Below, piece by piece: positions 1 to 8,171 of a DNA stretch of 50,534 nucleotides; position 1 is the first letter of the stretch; the number at the start of each line of letters is the position of its first letter. Below the pieces are notes generated by a model. It was not told the origin of the DNA, did no database searches, and saw nothing but the letters and a program-made list of their open reading frames with translations. The translations under genes and the position numbers were made by a program. Source of the stretch: Streptacidiphilus neutrinimicus (GTDB taxonomy: Bacteria > Actinomycetota > Actinomycetes > Streptomycetales > Streptomycetaceae); contig NZ_BBPO01000037.1 in assembly GCF_000787815.1 (NCBI RefSeq), positions 1 to 50,534 of the forward strand. Direction: 5' to 3'.

Positions 1-114
1 CCGGGCCACAAGGACATCCTCAACCCGGTCGACAGCATCATCGCCGGCGTCCGCTACGCCAACGACCGCTACGGCTCCTTCGAGACCATCGCCTTCGGCA
101 AGCAGGGCTACTGA
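1..114 (+). CDS. C-terminal end of a lytic-transglycosylase-like protein (partial)
   Basis: The window opens inside a reading frame (frame 1) that ends in TGA at 112-114. The last 37 residues include ILNPVDSIIAGVRYANDRYG, the usual end of an SLT-type transglycosylase domain as found at the C-terminus of actinobacterial secreted transglycosylases and phage tape-measure-like proteins. The catalytic Glu would lie upstream of the window and cannot be seen, so activity is inferred only from this tail. There is no overlap with the next gene. Confidence 0.6.
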   Translation, partial: PGHKDILNPVDSIIAGVRYANDRYGSFETIAFGKQGY

Positions 115-185
115 TCGTTCCCCCACCCCAACCGATCCGCGCGCTCGTTCGTATGAGGTGATTGAGGGGTGACGGAGGGGGACGA

Positions 186-725
186 GTGGCCGAGTGGTCC
201 GAACTGCTCGCGGAGCTGGTGGAGGCCCGCGGGACCGAGCTGAACAGGTACGGCTTCCTGCTCTGCGGTGATCGCGGGGAGGGCGCCGACCTGTTGCAGG
301 ATGCGCTGGTCCGCGTCTTCACCCACCCGCGGGGCGGGTGGACGGTCCGGGACGTGGAGGGGTACGTCCGGCGGACGATGCTCAACCGCTACCTCGACCT
401 GTATCGCAGGCAGCAGCGCCTGCGCCTGCTGCTGCCGCGGCTGGGCCACGCGCAGCCGGAGTCGGTGCCGGACCACGGCGAGGGCGCCGACCGGCGCCTG
501 GACCTGCTGGCTGCGCTGGACGCGCTGACGCCGCGTCAACGCGCCTGTGTGGTGCTTCGGTTCTACGAGGATCTGCCGGTCGCCGAGGTGGCCCACCGGA
601 TGCGGCTGAGCCAGGGCACTGTCAAACGGCATCTGAGCGACGCCAACTCCCGCATGTCGGCGGCACTGGACAGCCCCGAGCAGGTCCGCACGGTCCGCGT
701 GGCGCACATGGGAGGGAACCGGTGA
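186..725 (+). CDS. SigE-family ECF RNA polymerase sigma factor
   Basis: A small sigma-70 factor of about 179 residues. Region 2 is visible as GADLLQDALVRVF followed by VEGYVRRTMLNRYLDLYRR. Region 4 is LDALTPRQRACVVLRFYEDL followed by the HTH VAHRMRLSQGTVKRHL. The size and the paired L-TPRQRA/VVLRFYEDL motifs fit the SigE group of ECF factors common in Streptomyces. A TTG at 162 is in frame, but GTG at 186 has a purine-rich ribosome site (174-180, ggagggg) at good spacing and is preferred. Its TGA overlaps the start of the next gene by 4 bp (GTGA), so the two are translationally coupled and the downstream membrane protein is a likely regulator or target. No autoregulatory promoter was resolved. 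Confidence 0.88.
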   Translation: MAEWSELLAELVEARGTELNRYGFLLCGDRGEGADLLQDALVRVFTHPRGGWTVRDVEGYVRRTMLNRYLDLYRRQQRLRLLLPRLGHAQPESVPDHGEGADRRLDLLAALDALTPRQRACVVLRFYEDLPVAEVAHRMRLSQGTVKRHLSDANSRMSAALDSPEQVRTVRVAHMGGNR

Positions 726-2002
726 ACCAGCAACCCATCGAGACCGGACTACGGGACCTCGCCGAGCTCGCCGGCCCGCACCAGATCGACCTGGAGCACG
801 TCGCCCACCGGATCCGCCGACGCCGCCGCACCCGTGTCGCGGTCGCGTCGGGCGCGGCCTGCGCGCTGGTCGCGGTCGGCGGCTGGCTGCTTCCCGCCTT
901 GCTCTCCGGCGGCACGGCCACGGTTCCGGTTCCTCCGGCCGCCTCCCCGGCCGCGCCGGCGCCCACTGCGGCCGCCTCCTTCCCGGATCTGCCGCTGCCC
1001 ACGCCCGAACCTCTGGATGCGGGTGCGCAGCAGGTGGCGGACATCCTGGGGCGGGTCCTGCCCTCGGGTCGGCTCACCGTCATGGGCGGCCGGGGCCTGC
1101 ATGACAAGGGCATGGCCAGCCCCTTCGGCAGCGGCACGTACGAGCCGACCGCCTGGGGCCTCTACGACGACGGCCACGGGCTGTCCGAGGTCTCGGTGGA
1201 CCTGACCCGGTGGGCGAACCCGGACACCACCCGGTTCCCGTACGTCTGCAAGCCCGACCCGGGCACGCCGGCGCTCGGACAGTGCCAGGTGGTCCACCTG
1301 TCGGGCGGCGGGGTGGTCGGCATCAACACGGTTCCCGCCGAGGGCTTCTCCGCCGCGTCATGGTGGGCGACGTACGCCGCGCCGGACGGCGCCCGCGTCG
1401 TGCTCGAGGAGGTCAACGCCCCGGAGGAGAAGGGCTACAAGCCCACCCGCCCACAACCGCCCTTCAGTTTCACGCAATTGGCACAGCTGGCGTCGAGTCC
1501 GCTGTGGAAGCCGCTGCTGGAGGCGATCCGCGCCTCGGGCGCGCAGGGCGCCGACGTCAACACGCCGTTCGGCCCGGACGGCATCGGCGCCATCTTCTAC
1601 CGCCTCATCCCGTCCGGCTTCACCCGCTCCGGCTTCGCGGGCGACCCGTCGCTCGGCAACACGATGGTGCTGTCCGACGCCCAGGGGAAGGGCAGCGTCT
1701 ACGGCGGCGGCATGTCCGGCGGGCCGACTCCGTCCGCGGCGCTCGCCGCCTTCCAGCGGGACTACCCGAACGCGACCCGCCTCCCGGACGGCTCCTGGCT
1801 CGGCACCGAGGAGGTCCCCGGCGAGGGCGGTCCGGGCACCGAGCAATACTGGGTCGCCGTCCAGCGGGGCGAAACCCGGGTGGTCGTCGTGGCCCTGAAC
1901 AGTGTCGGACTGAAGGGCCCGAAGACGCGGCCCACGCCAGTTCTGACGATTGCTCAACTCACCGCCATCGCCGAGAGCCCGACTTGGAGGGGCGCGATGT
2001 GA
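722..2002 (+). CDS. Single-pass membrane protein coupled to the ECF sigma factor
   Basis: A 426-residue protein with GTG start at 722 overlapping the sigma stop. The N-terminal ~40 residues are cytoplasmic (NQQPIETGLRDLAELAG), then a basic stop-transfer run (RIRRRRRTR) precedes one hydrophobic segment (about residues 43-63). A Pro/Ala-rich linker and a large extracytoplasmic domain with no recognised fold follow. SigE-group ECF factors are often followed by such proteins, which may act as anti-sigma factors or sensors. No zinc-binding anti-sigma motif (HxxxCxxC) is visible, so that role is only inferred from the coupling. The downstream end is separated from the convergent methyltransferase by about 107 bp. 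Confidence 0.75.
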   Translation: MNQQPIETGLRDLAELAGPHQIDLEHVAHRIRRRRRTRVAVASGAACALVAVGGWLLPALLSGGTATVPVPPAASPAAPAPTAAASFPDLPLPTPEPLDAGAQQVADILGRVLPSGRLTVMGGRGLHDKGMASPFGSGTYEPTAWGLYDDGHGLSEVSVDLTRWANPDTTRFPYVCKPDPGTPALGQCQVVHLSGGGVVGINTVPAEGFSAASWWATYAAPDGARVVLEEVNAPEEKGYKPTRPQPPFSFTQLAQLASSPLWKPLLEAIRASGAQGADVNTPFGPDGIGAIFYRLIPSGFTRSGFAGDPSLGNTMVLSDAQGKGSVYGGGMSGGPTPSAALAAFQRDYPNATRLPDGSWLGTEEVPGEGGPGTEQYWVAVQRGETRVVVVALNSVGLKGPKTRPTPVLTIAQLTAIAESPTWRGAM

Positions 2003-2109
2003 CCGCCCCGCCGCCCCGCCGCCCGGCGCCGGCTGCTCGCCGATGGCACCGCCGACGAGTCCGCGGTCGACGTCGGTCAGCGCGCCGGCGCCGATCAGGG
2101 CAGCCGTCC

Positions 2110-2796
2110 TCAGAGCGGTCGCACGTATGTCGCCACGCCGGGCTGGCCGGTCCAGGTGGGGCCGGCGTGGGGGTCGGCGCCGAGGTGCGCGAAGGGGAGG
2201 GAGGGCGGTCGGTCGGCCGAGCCCTCGTGGCGCAGGAGGTGGCGGCGGGCGTCGTATCCGTAGCCCGCGCCGCGCAGGGCGCGCAGGACCTGTCGGGCGG
2301 CGGAGCGGCCGTCGGGGAGCCGGAAGGAGTCCGGGTCCAGGTGGCCGACGAAGAGCCCGTCCGACCTCAGCCAGGTGGCGACGCGGGCGAGCAGGGCGAG
2401 CTTGTCGCCGAGGTAGTGGAGGCCGTGGACGCAGGTGATCAGGTCGTAGCGGCGGCCCGGCGGAGGCGTCCACGTGCTCAGGGAGGCGGTGACCAGCTCG
2501 GCCCCGGCCGGGCGGGGGAGCCGGGCCGTCGGCCCGACCAGATCGACCCCCGTCAGGACCGCCCCCGCGGGCAGCAGCCCCGCTGCCGTCCGCAGGGCGT
2601 GGCCCTCGCCACTGCACAGGTCCAGCCAGCTCGGCCGCTCGAGCCCCGCGAGCCGGGCGACCGGATCGAAGCCCAGCTCGCGGGCGTAGCTGTTGACCCC
2701 GCTGAGCCCGCGCTCGCGGTTCATGGTGTTGTTCGCGACGACCGAGGTGCGCTCCAACTCACTGTCCCGCAGCAACGGTTGCTGGTTCACGGCCAC
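2110..2796 (-). CDS. Class I SAM-dependent methyltransferase
   Basis: A 228-residue protein with the Rossmann glycine-rich motif I (WLDLCSGEGHALRTAA, around residues 57-72), an acidic motif II (VLTGVDLVGP) and a motif IV-like segment (YDLITCVHGLHYLGDKLALL). Substrate is unknown; it looks like a small-molecule methyltransferase of the Methyltransf_25 type. It starts at ATG 2796 and lies on the chromosomal side of attL, convergent with the sigma/membrane gene pair. The 3' remnant of the element's target gene begins about 40 bp upstream of this start and points the same way, so before the insertion this gene would have been immediately downstream of that conserved gene. Confidence 0.8.
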   Translation of the reverse strand: MAVNQQPLLRDSELERTSVVANNTMNRERGLSGVNSYARELGFDPVARLAGLERPSWLDLCSGEGHALRTAAGLLPAGAVLTGVDLVGPTARLPRPAGAELVTASLSTWTPPPGRRYDLITCVHGLHYLGDKLALLARVATWLRSDGLFVGHLDPDSFRLPDGRSAARQVLRALRGAGYGYDARRHLLRHEGSADRPPSLPFAHLGADPHAGPTWTGQPGVATYVRPL

Positions 2797-2836
2797 CTCA
2801 GGGCCGCCACCCCGACCCCCGGCTCACGCCCACGTG

Positions 2837-2915
2837 AGCTCACGGCCACATCAGGCAGTACAGCTGGTGTCCCGCCTCGTGCAGCCGGTTCGCGAAGTTT
2901 TGCCACTCGTGCAGC
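2837..2915 (-). repeat. attL: left copy of the target-gene 3' end
   Basis: This 79-bp segment matches 25527-25605 with only a few mismatches, including an exact 32-bp block (2844-2875 = 25534-25565). Read on the minus strand it encodes the last codons of the gene at 25530-26030, ending HQLYCLMWP and TGA at 2840-2842. The differences are synonymous or conservative (N for D, E for D), as expected for an attP copy that once came from another strain's homologue. It marks the left junction of the integrated element. The crossover most likely lies in the 32-bp block. Confidence 0.85.
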
Positions 2916-3122
2916 TATCCGCGCGGCCACTGCGCTGACCTGGGGAAACGCACGGAAAGTGCCCCTGAGCTGCAAGAATCACCTTTCATGATTTTCGCTG
3001 TTCGGGGGCGCTTTTCGGTGCCGTGTGCCCTGAAAGTGCCCTGTGGCCGACTCGCGGCTTCCTTGATCAGCCTTGCCCGGGGCATCGGCGGAAGGCACTG
3101 ACCGATCGCTCGGGTGAGGGGC
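2916..3122. promoter_or_regulatory. Left attP arm with repeated GTGCCCTG sites
   Basis: No gene is supported in this 207-bp stretch. It holds repeats of an (A)AGTGCCCTG-like word: 2956-2967 (aaagtgcccctg), 3023-3032 and 3033-3043, the last two in tandem. A matching tandem pair, gtgtgccct then atgtgccctg, lies at 25434-25454 within the integrase gene's last codons. Paired repeats beside both junctions are what arm-type binding sites of a tyrosine integrase look like. This assignment is inference from position and repetition. Confidence 0.45.
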
Positions 3123-3662
3123 CTAGCAATCTGGACAGTCCGGCATGTCGGGGACGTCCGGGAAGGTCCGGTGTCCCTGGAGCCAGTCGGCGAGCCACTC
3201 GGCGAACGTGAACTTCTCCGGGAAGAGACGATGGCGCTCGCAGAGGGAGTTCGGGTCCCAGCCCCACATCCTGCCTTCGGGGGTGCTGAGGTCGATGCAC
3301 CACCAGATCGCGCAACCCATAGTTGCGAGCGGCAGGATGTGGTTCGGGTAGAGGTCGAGTTGCTCCTGGGGCGTTGACCACTCCTGATGGATCTTGATGA
3401 GAGATTCCTCGTCGCTGAACCATCTGCCGTTGTCGGTGAGTGACACCACGTCGCCGTCGACTCCGAAGCCGCCGTTCGCGACCTCGCAGTAGAGCCTGCG
3501 AAGCAGGGACGGCATCGGGTGTCCCACGGCGGCCTCCAGTTCGGCGACCGCCTCGACCGGGGCGGGCGGGGGCAGCTGCTTGGAGTCGGCGTATGCGCGG
3601 ATCTTGGCGATGATCTCTTCGTCGGTCCATTCGGTCACGGTGAACAAGCTAGAGGTCACCAC
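3123..3662 (-). CDS. SMI1/KNR4 (SUKH) family protein
   Basis: About 179 residues. The fold signature is seen as PVEAVAELEAAVGHPMPSLL (the 'E..E..lg..lP..lr' helix pair), then RLYCEVANGGFG, and later LPLATMGCAIWWCIDLSTPEG followed by FAEWLADWLQG. These match the SUKH superfamily, whose bacterial members often act as immunity proteins for polymorphic toxins, though many have other or unknown roles. Start is GTG 3662; GTG 3638 is an in-frame alternative and neither has a clear ribosome site. It is the first cargo gene after the left attachment region, and no toxin gene adjoins it. Confidence 0.75.
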   Translation of the reverse strand: MVTSSLFTVTEWTDEEIIAKIRAYADSKQLPPPAPVEAVAELEAAVGHPMPSLLRRLYCEVANGGFGVDGDVVSLTDNGRWFSDEESLIKIHQEWSTPQEQLDLYPNHILPLATMGCAIWWCIDLSTPEGRMWGWDPNSLCERHRLFPEKFTFAEWLADWLQGHRTFPDVPDMPDCPDC

Positions 3663-3756
3663 TGACCGTGCCTGGCGGTTCGCCCGGCTGTGTGCCGGGG
3701 TGAGTCCTGCTGACTGGGCCCGGAGTCCCGCGACCGCGTCTGCGCAAACGGTGGGC

Positions 3757-4470
3757 TCAGACGTCGGCGTTCGGTGCCAGTTGGAGGCCGGCCATGGTGA
3801 GGAAGGCGGCGAGTTCGATGATGCCGCTGCCGGTTCCGTCGTCCCACAGTGTCCAGAGACGGGAGTCCTCGCCGTCCCACGTTTCGACGTCTTGGCTGGG
3901 ATGCTGTTCGACGCTTCCTTCGCCGTGGCGGTAACGGAGGTAGAGGTACTGGCCGCTGGTCGTCCACGCGTTCCATTGGGACGGGTGACTCGCTGATGTT
4001 TGCACGACGCGGGCGAGTACCACGTCCTCGTGGAGGTAGGCCTCGACTGTGCCCAGGTGCTGATCGCTGGCGATGACGAGCTCGTCGTCGAGGGCGAGCA
4101 GGCGGATGCTTCTGGCTGGGAACTGGAGTGTCAGGCCGGCCGCGAAGTCGACGTGGGAGTCCTTGTAGCGAATCTCCCGTACTGAGCGGATCCGTTGGCC
4201 GACGAATTGCGCTACGGGAACGTCAGGCGGTCCGTCGGTGACCGTCACGTAGCCGTACTCGTCCATTGAGTACGGCTCGTGGGGCTGGTCCTTCTGTAGC
4301 AACAGGCCGGTGCCGGGCGTGTGGATCTGGACTGGGCCGAGGCTCTCCAGGTGGAGCCACAGGTGCAGCAGTGAGGGTTGGTGCCCGGGGTAGTGGTGCC
4401 AGGAGGTGGTCACATGCAGCAACTGCTTGCCGACCAGCTCGGTGGGGGAGAGCTCCTCGTCGTCGGTCAC
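3757..4470 (-). CDS. Hypothetical protein
   Basis: About 237 residues from GTG 4468-4470 (VTDDEELSPTELVGKQLLHV). An open frame continues up to 4575, but its extra N-terminus is Arg/Pro/Cys-rich and looks non-coding. The protein is soluble and acidic, with tryptophan- and aromatic-rich stretches (SQWNAWTTSGQYLYLRYR, DSRLWTLWDDGTGSG) and no recognised catalytic motif. It follows the DUF4262 gene on the same strand (79 bp apart) and precedes the SMI1/KNR4 gene, so the three may form one transcript. Family unknown to me. Confidence 0.6.
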   Translation of the reverse strand: MTDDEELSPTELVGKQLLHVTTSWHHYPGHQPSLLHLWLHLESLGPVQIHTPGTGLLLQKDQPHEPYSMDEYGYVTVTDGPPDVPVAQFVGQRIRSVREIRYKDSHVDFAAGLTLQFPARSIRLLALDDELVIASDQHLGTVEAYLHEDVVLARVVQTSASHPSQWNAWTTSGQYLYLRYRHGEGSVEQHPSQDVETWDGEDSRLWTLWDDGTGSGIIELAAFLTMAGLQLAPNADV

Positions 4471-4549
4471 CTGGCGATGCTCGCACGGCCGGCGTGGGCA
4501 CCCAACCCGGTTTTCGGGCCGGTTTTGGAAGTGCCCTGGAGGACAGGTC

Positions 4550-5368
4550 TCAGCTGCCCGTAGGCCATGCTCCATCAGCCAGACGGAGAGCGCTCTGGCC
4601 GGGGGCGAGCCAGGCGATGTTCTTGAGGTCCGGATGGTGTCCCACGAGGTGCCCCAGCGTAGTTGTCACCAGTTCTTCGCGTCCCTGGGCGGAAGGATCC
4701 CCCTCGAACGTCCACACGCCGGCCTCCGACCGCTCGGCGCGCATGACGGGATTGGATCCGTCGGCGACGGAGGCTGCCGCGCGCACCTCGTGGTAGGGCA
4801 GCGTGGTAGTGAAGGGCCAGTTGCGCTTGGGGTCCTCGTCGGCCCAGGGCCCGGACGAGTCCTCCCGAGGGATCCACAGAAGCGGCTGCGTCGTGCGGCA
4901 CGCCTCGTCTACGCCCTCGTCCCAGGGGAAGCGGCCCTGCTTGTCCGGCCAGAACATCTGCGTGATGGGGAGGGGCGGACGCTGGTAGTAGTCCAGTCCG
5001 GCGCCGAAGAAGCTCTGGTACCAGCTGGGGTGGACCGGTCGGATGGCGACCGGATAGCCGGTGAGCACGTCGTGGCGGCGCTGGTCCGGTTCGAGGGGGT
5101 TGCCCTCGCGGATCGCATCCCCGAGTACGTTGAGGATGCGCATGCCCGTCTGTGCAGGGACTCCGAACACGGAGATCTCGGGGCTGCGCAGCGAGTGCCA
5201 GAGGCCGATGGTGTAGGACCAGTCGCCGGGCAGGTCCCCGCCGGCCACCCCGGACACGCTCCAGCCATGGCGGCCCACGTTGTCCGCGGTGCGCTGATCG
5301 CGGGAGTCCCAGGTGGAAGGGTCGCTCGATGCGTCGCAGAGCAGGCAGCCGCAGTCAGGTGTGGTCAC
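4550..5368 (-). CDS. DUF4262 domain protein
   Basis: A 272-residue protein starting at GTG 5368. The DUF4262 pattern is visible: GWSVSGVAGGD, then WSYTIGLWHSLRSPEISVFG, with a helical segment MRILNVLGDAIREGNPL and later HPSWYQSFFGAGLDYYQ. The N-terminus carries CGCLLC, a possible metal or structural cysteine pair. The biochemical role of DUF4262 is not known; members are common in actinobacterial accessory DNA. It reads divergently from the DUF6461-like gene at 5526 across 157 bp that must hold both promoters. Confidence 0.72.
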   Translation of the reverse strand: MTTPDCGCLLCDASSDPSTWDSRDQRTADNVGRHGWSVSGVAGGDLPGDWSYTIGLWHSLRSPEISVFGVPAQTGMRILNVLGDAIREGNPLEPDQRRHDVLTGYPVAIRPVHPSWYQSFFGAGLDYYQRPPLPITQMFWPDKQGRFPWDEGVDEACRTTQPLLWIPREDSSGPWADEDPKRNWPFTTTLPYHEVRAAASVADGSNPVMRAERSEAGVWTFEGDPSAQGREELVTTTLGHLVGHHPDLKNIAWLAPGQSALRLADGAWPTGS

Positions 5369-5525
5369 GACGGCAGGGTACGGCTGCCCTACGTCGCGCC
5401 CTCGGCTGGGGTCTGATCCTCGGCCTTAGCCGTCGCAGTCGGCGTGTCGGTGGCGGGTGCCACACTGCCGTCAACGATCGGTGGATCTCGTCGACCGCGA
5501 GGCCGGCTGTTGCGGTGGAGGGCTC

Positions 5526-6161
5526 ATGGAACATCTGACCGTGGCAGAGGCCGCCGAGAGGCGCTTCGCCTGGATCGACGAGTTGGAGGAGGACTACATC
5601 CTGCCCACCATCGCTGTGGTTGCGGGCATGGGCCGAGACGACGTGATCCGGCGTCTCCAGGGCGATCCCACCTCTCCCCGGCGTCTGACGGCCAGGCAGG
5701 CTGCAGACGAAGCGGTCAACCGTGATCGCGACGAGGATCTAGTCGGCGTGGGCACTGTCGGTGACCTCGTCTTCGTCGTGGAAGCGAGCGGCTACACCAC
5801 GGCGATCCCGGGGATCGTCCGTGACCTCTCGCATGGGGGACGCTGCTTCAGCGTGAGCATCGACATCAACGGGGGAGACCGGGTCGGCTATGCCGTGGAC
5901 GGCAGCCTGGTCGTCTTCGAGGAGCACTGGGGGCCCGTCCACCCGCTGAGAGAGGGCGATTCCCGATGGGATCCGGAGTGGTGCCGCGATCTCATCGACA
6001 CGGAGGATGAGAGCGAGATCTGGGGCGTGAAGATCTTCGCCCTGATGGACCGCGTGATGGGCGGGTCCGCCGACCCCTCCTGGTTCACACAGCCGTTGGA
6101 CACCTTTGCCATACCGTGTGCGGCCAGCTACATGAACACGCCCGCTTGGGATGTCCCCTGA
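5526..6161 (+). CDS. DUF6461-like hypothetical protein
   Basis: 211 residues from ATG 5526, chosen because ggagggc lies just upstream; the frame is open further up (5457) but that part is a low-complexity non-coding translation. The N-terminal part FAWIDELEEDYILPTIAVV, with AGMGRDDVIRRLQGDP and an Asp-rich YAVDGSLVVFEEHWG later, resembles the DUF6461 layout (an F-W.....D..L...A..GL.p.ev..rLga pattern). Function unknown; such genes occur in Streptomyces accessory regions. It is the only plus-strand gene among neighbouring minus-strand cargo genes. The family call is tentative. Confidence 0.55.
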   Translation: MEHLTVAEAAERRFAWIDELEEDYILPTIAVVAGMGRDDVIRRLQGDPTSPRRLTARQAADEAVNRDRDEDLVGVGTVGDLVFVVEASGYTTAIPGIVRDLSHGGRCFSVSIDINGGDRVGYAVDGSLVVFEEHWGPVHPLREGDSRWDPEWCRDLIDTEDESEIWGVKIFALMDRVMGGSADPSWFTQPLDTFAIPCAASYMNTPAWDVP

Positions 6162-6386
6162 TCGGAACCTGGGGCGCCACCGGTAGTAGCGACAGCCGTC
6201 CCGGCAGTGACTAGTCCAGCGTGCCGGGCTGGGGCATCAGTGCAGGTCGGCAGCGAACTGGTGGGTGTGGTCGCTCGGGCAAGCGAAGATCCGCAGTTCG
6301 CCCCAACAGCCGAATGTCTTCGACGACGACCGTCACATCGTCGCTGGTGATCGTGAACAGGAGCGTGCTGGGGGCGGCGTCGGTTC

Positions 6387-7460
6387 CTACCGGGGTAGCG
6401 GGGCAGAGAGGTGGTCAAGGTCGATCTCCTCGCTGCGCAGAAACCGCTCGTAGGTGAATTCTTCGGCTGTTAGGACCTCCCAGGCGAAGCCACCGCCGAC
6501 AACTGCGTCGCGGGCAGAGTCCGGTGCGCCAGACTTGACGCGGCAGGCAGCTGCCAGGGCGTGACCGAATGCGTCCCACCACCACATGCGCTCCCCGGCC
6601 GGAGCGTCGGCGGGGAGTGCCAACAGCTTCGTTGCGATTTCAGCTGCGCTGCGTCGGAGCGTTTCGCCATCCGCTTGGTACAGCCAGGAGCTGACCCCAG
6701 TGCTTGGCTCCATGGGCTCGACATCGTCCAGGATTGGTAGCAAGTCAGGGCGAACGATCACAACGAGCGTGAGACGCCAAGGCGCGGAGGAGTCCCAAGA
6801 CGGGTCACATTCAAGGCGAAGAGACTCGACCATTTCATCCAGGACCAGCCCTAGATCGCTGTTCGCGTTCCCGACCTTGTCCAGGACCACCCCCTTCAAC
6901 GACTGAAGCCAGTAGTTGATGTCGTCGGGGAACGCAAAACGGGAGAACTTCCGGCCCACCCGGGCACCGAAGCGCTTCAGTTCCATTGTCGTCAACGCTC
7001 CCCGCTTCGGGGCGAAGGTGGCGATGTAGCGCTTGTCGACGGTGGCTACATGCTCCAAGTCTGCGAATACGCCGTCGCCTGCCCCAGGCACCCCCACTCT
7101 GCCCGGGACGGCACCCTTGGAAGCTTGCCTGGCCTCGTTGCCTTCAAGGTGCACAAGCGGTGCGACTTGGACGAAATGCTTCGTATCGACGACGATGTCG
7201 CAAGTCTGCGTGATCAACGCCACACCCTGCGGCGTCTCAATCCACACCTCTTGGCCATTCGCACCCTGGACGGGTAGGCGAACAGACTCGACGATGTCGC
7301 CTTGCTGAAAGTCATCCATCTGGGGAGCTGGTCCGCGCTGGGCGTCATCCATGTGCGGAGCTGGTCCGCTGGGGGACCCTCCCTTCTCGGATGTGTCTTC
7401 CGCGCGCCCAAAGGCGTCGCGAATCTTCTGCAAGGCTCGAAACACCCCTGGCCGCCTCAC
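6387..7460 (-). CDS. Unknown protein with QTCDIV motif, third gene of a three-gene operon
   Basis: 357 residues from GTG 7460, with a GGAG site 7 bp upstream. The N-terminal ~50 residues hold a short internal repeat (GPAPHMDDAQR / GPAPQMDDFQQ) before QQGDIVESVRLP. A conserved-looking core follows: GVALITQTCDIVVDTKHFVQ, VAPLVHLEG and later VDKRYIATFAPKRG. I know the 'L(I)(S/T)QTCDIV' core from uncharacterised proteins in bacterial accessory islands but know no activity. It lies 72 bp downstream of the HTH gene on the same strand. About 225 bp between its end and 6161 hold no gene that I can support. Confidence 0.6.
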   Translation of the reverse strand: MRRPGVFRALQKIRDAFGRAEDTSEKGGSPSGPAPHMDDAQRGPAPQMDDFQQGDIVESVRLPVQGANGQEVWIETPQGVALITQTCDIVVDTKHFVQVAPLVHLEGNEARQASKGAVPGRVGVPGAGDGVFADLEHVATVDKRYIATFAPKRGALTTMELKRFGARVGRKFSRFAFPDDINYWLQSLKGVVLDKVGNANSDLGLVLDEMVESLRLECDPSWDSSAPWRLTLVVIVRPDLLPILDDVEPMEPSTGVSSWLYQADGETLRRSAAEIATKLLALPADAPAGERMWWWDAFGHALAAACRVKSGAPDSARDAVVGGGFAWEVLTAEEFTYERFLRSEEIDLDHLSAPLPR

Positions 7461-7532
7461 GTCAACGCTCCACGCACTTCTCAGCCCCGAGCATCAACGC
7501 CTAAGGCCGCCCTCGCTCATCCGCCATGATCC

Positions 7533-8171
7533 TCAGTCGTCGCTGATGTTCATGCCGAGCATCCCGGCCGGCGTGTACCCAGTGCCGGAGGCAGTCTGCT
7601 GGCCGTTGCGACGGTGAGTCGCCATGAACTCTTCCAGTGGGGTCACCCCTTCCCGATCTGGCGAGAAGAGCCACGCTCGACGTTCTTGAGGGTTGCCACC
7701 AGGAGCCTTGGAAACCAACTTCTCCAAGGCGCTCAGCAGTTCAATGTTACGGGCATTCATCTGCTTGCCCGATGCCCATAGATGAACTGCTCGCCGACTC
7801 ACGCCGAAAAGCCGACCCAACTGATCCCACGTCAACCCCGTGTCGGCACGCAGCTGAGTCACACCCGCTGCCGTGCTGGTACGCGGATTCGGCGCTTCAG
7901 GGCGGGCCTGCTCAGGTGTCGGAAGTTGCACATCGCGCATCTGCGGGTTGACGGTGCCTGCCTCCAGGGGCACCGCGAACGCGGGCTGGGTGGCTCCCAG
8001 GGTCAAGGTACCGACCATTGTCGCGGCCAGTGCGGCCCCCGCGACCCAGCAGCGTACGCGGGTTCCAGAATCGAGGGGCCCTAGGAGGGGCATTCCCGAT
8101 GGTTCCGGGTTTAGTGGACTGGGGCCGGGCCGGGGAGTGACAGGTTGCGGAGGGGTCAGGAGCATGTTCAT
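7533..8171 (-). CDS. Membrane-anchored HTH protein
   Basis: 212 residues if translation starts at ATG 8171, which overlaps the stop of the upstream TIGR04255-like gene by 4 bp (ATGA); that coupling decides the start over the open frame to 8246. A Pro-rich N-terminus leads to one hydrophobic segment (about 41-66, GAALAATMVGTLTLGATQPA) that ends in a signal-peptidase-like AFA. An XRE-like HTH then covers about 105-150 (LTWDQLGRLFGVSRRAVHLW, then a helix NIELLSALEKL). A DNA-binding domain after a single export-type segment is odd. It could be tail-in and cytoplasmic, making a membrane-tethered regulator, or the segment could be a degenerate insertion. Confidence 0.7.
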   Translation of the reverse strand: MNMLLTPPQPVTPRPGPSPLNPEPSGMPLLGPLDSGTRVRCWVAGAALAATMVGTLTLGATQPAFAVPLEAGTVNPQMRDVQLPTPEQARPEAPNPRTSTAAGVTQLRADTGLTWDQLGRLFGVSRRAVHLWASGKQMNARNIELLSALEKLVSKAPGGNPQERRAWLFSPDREGVTPLEEFMATHRRNGQQTASGTGYTPAGMLGMNISDD

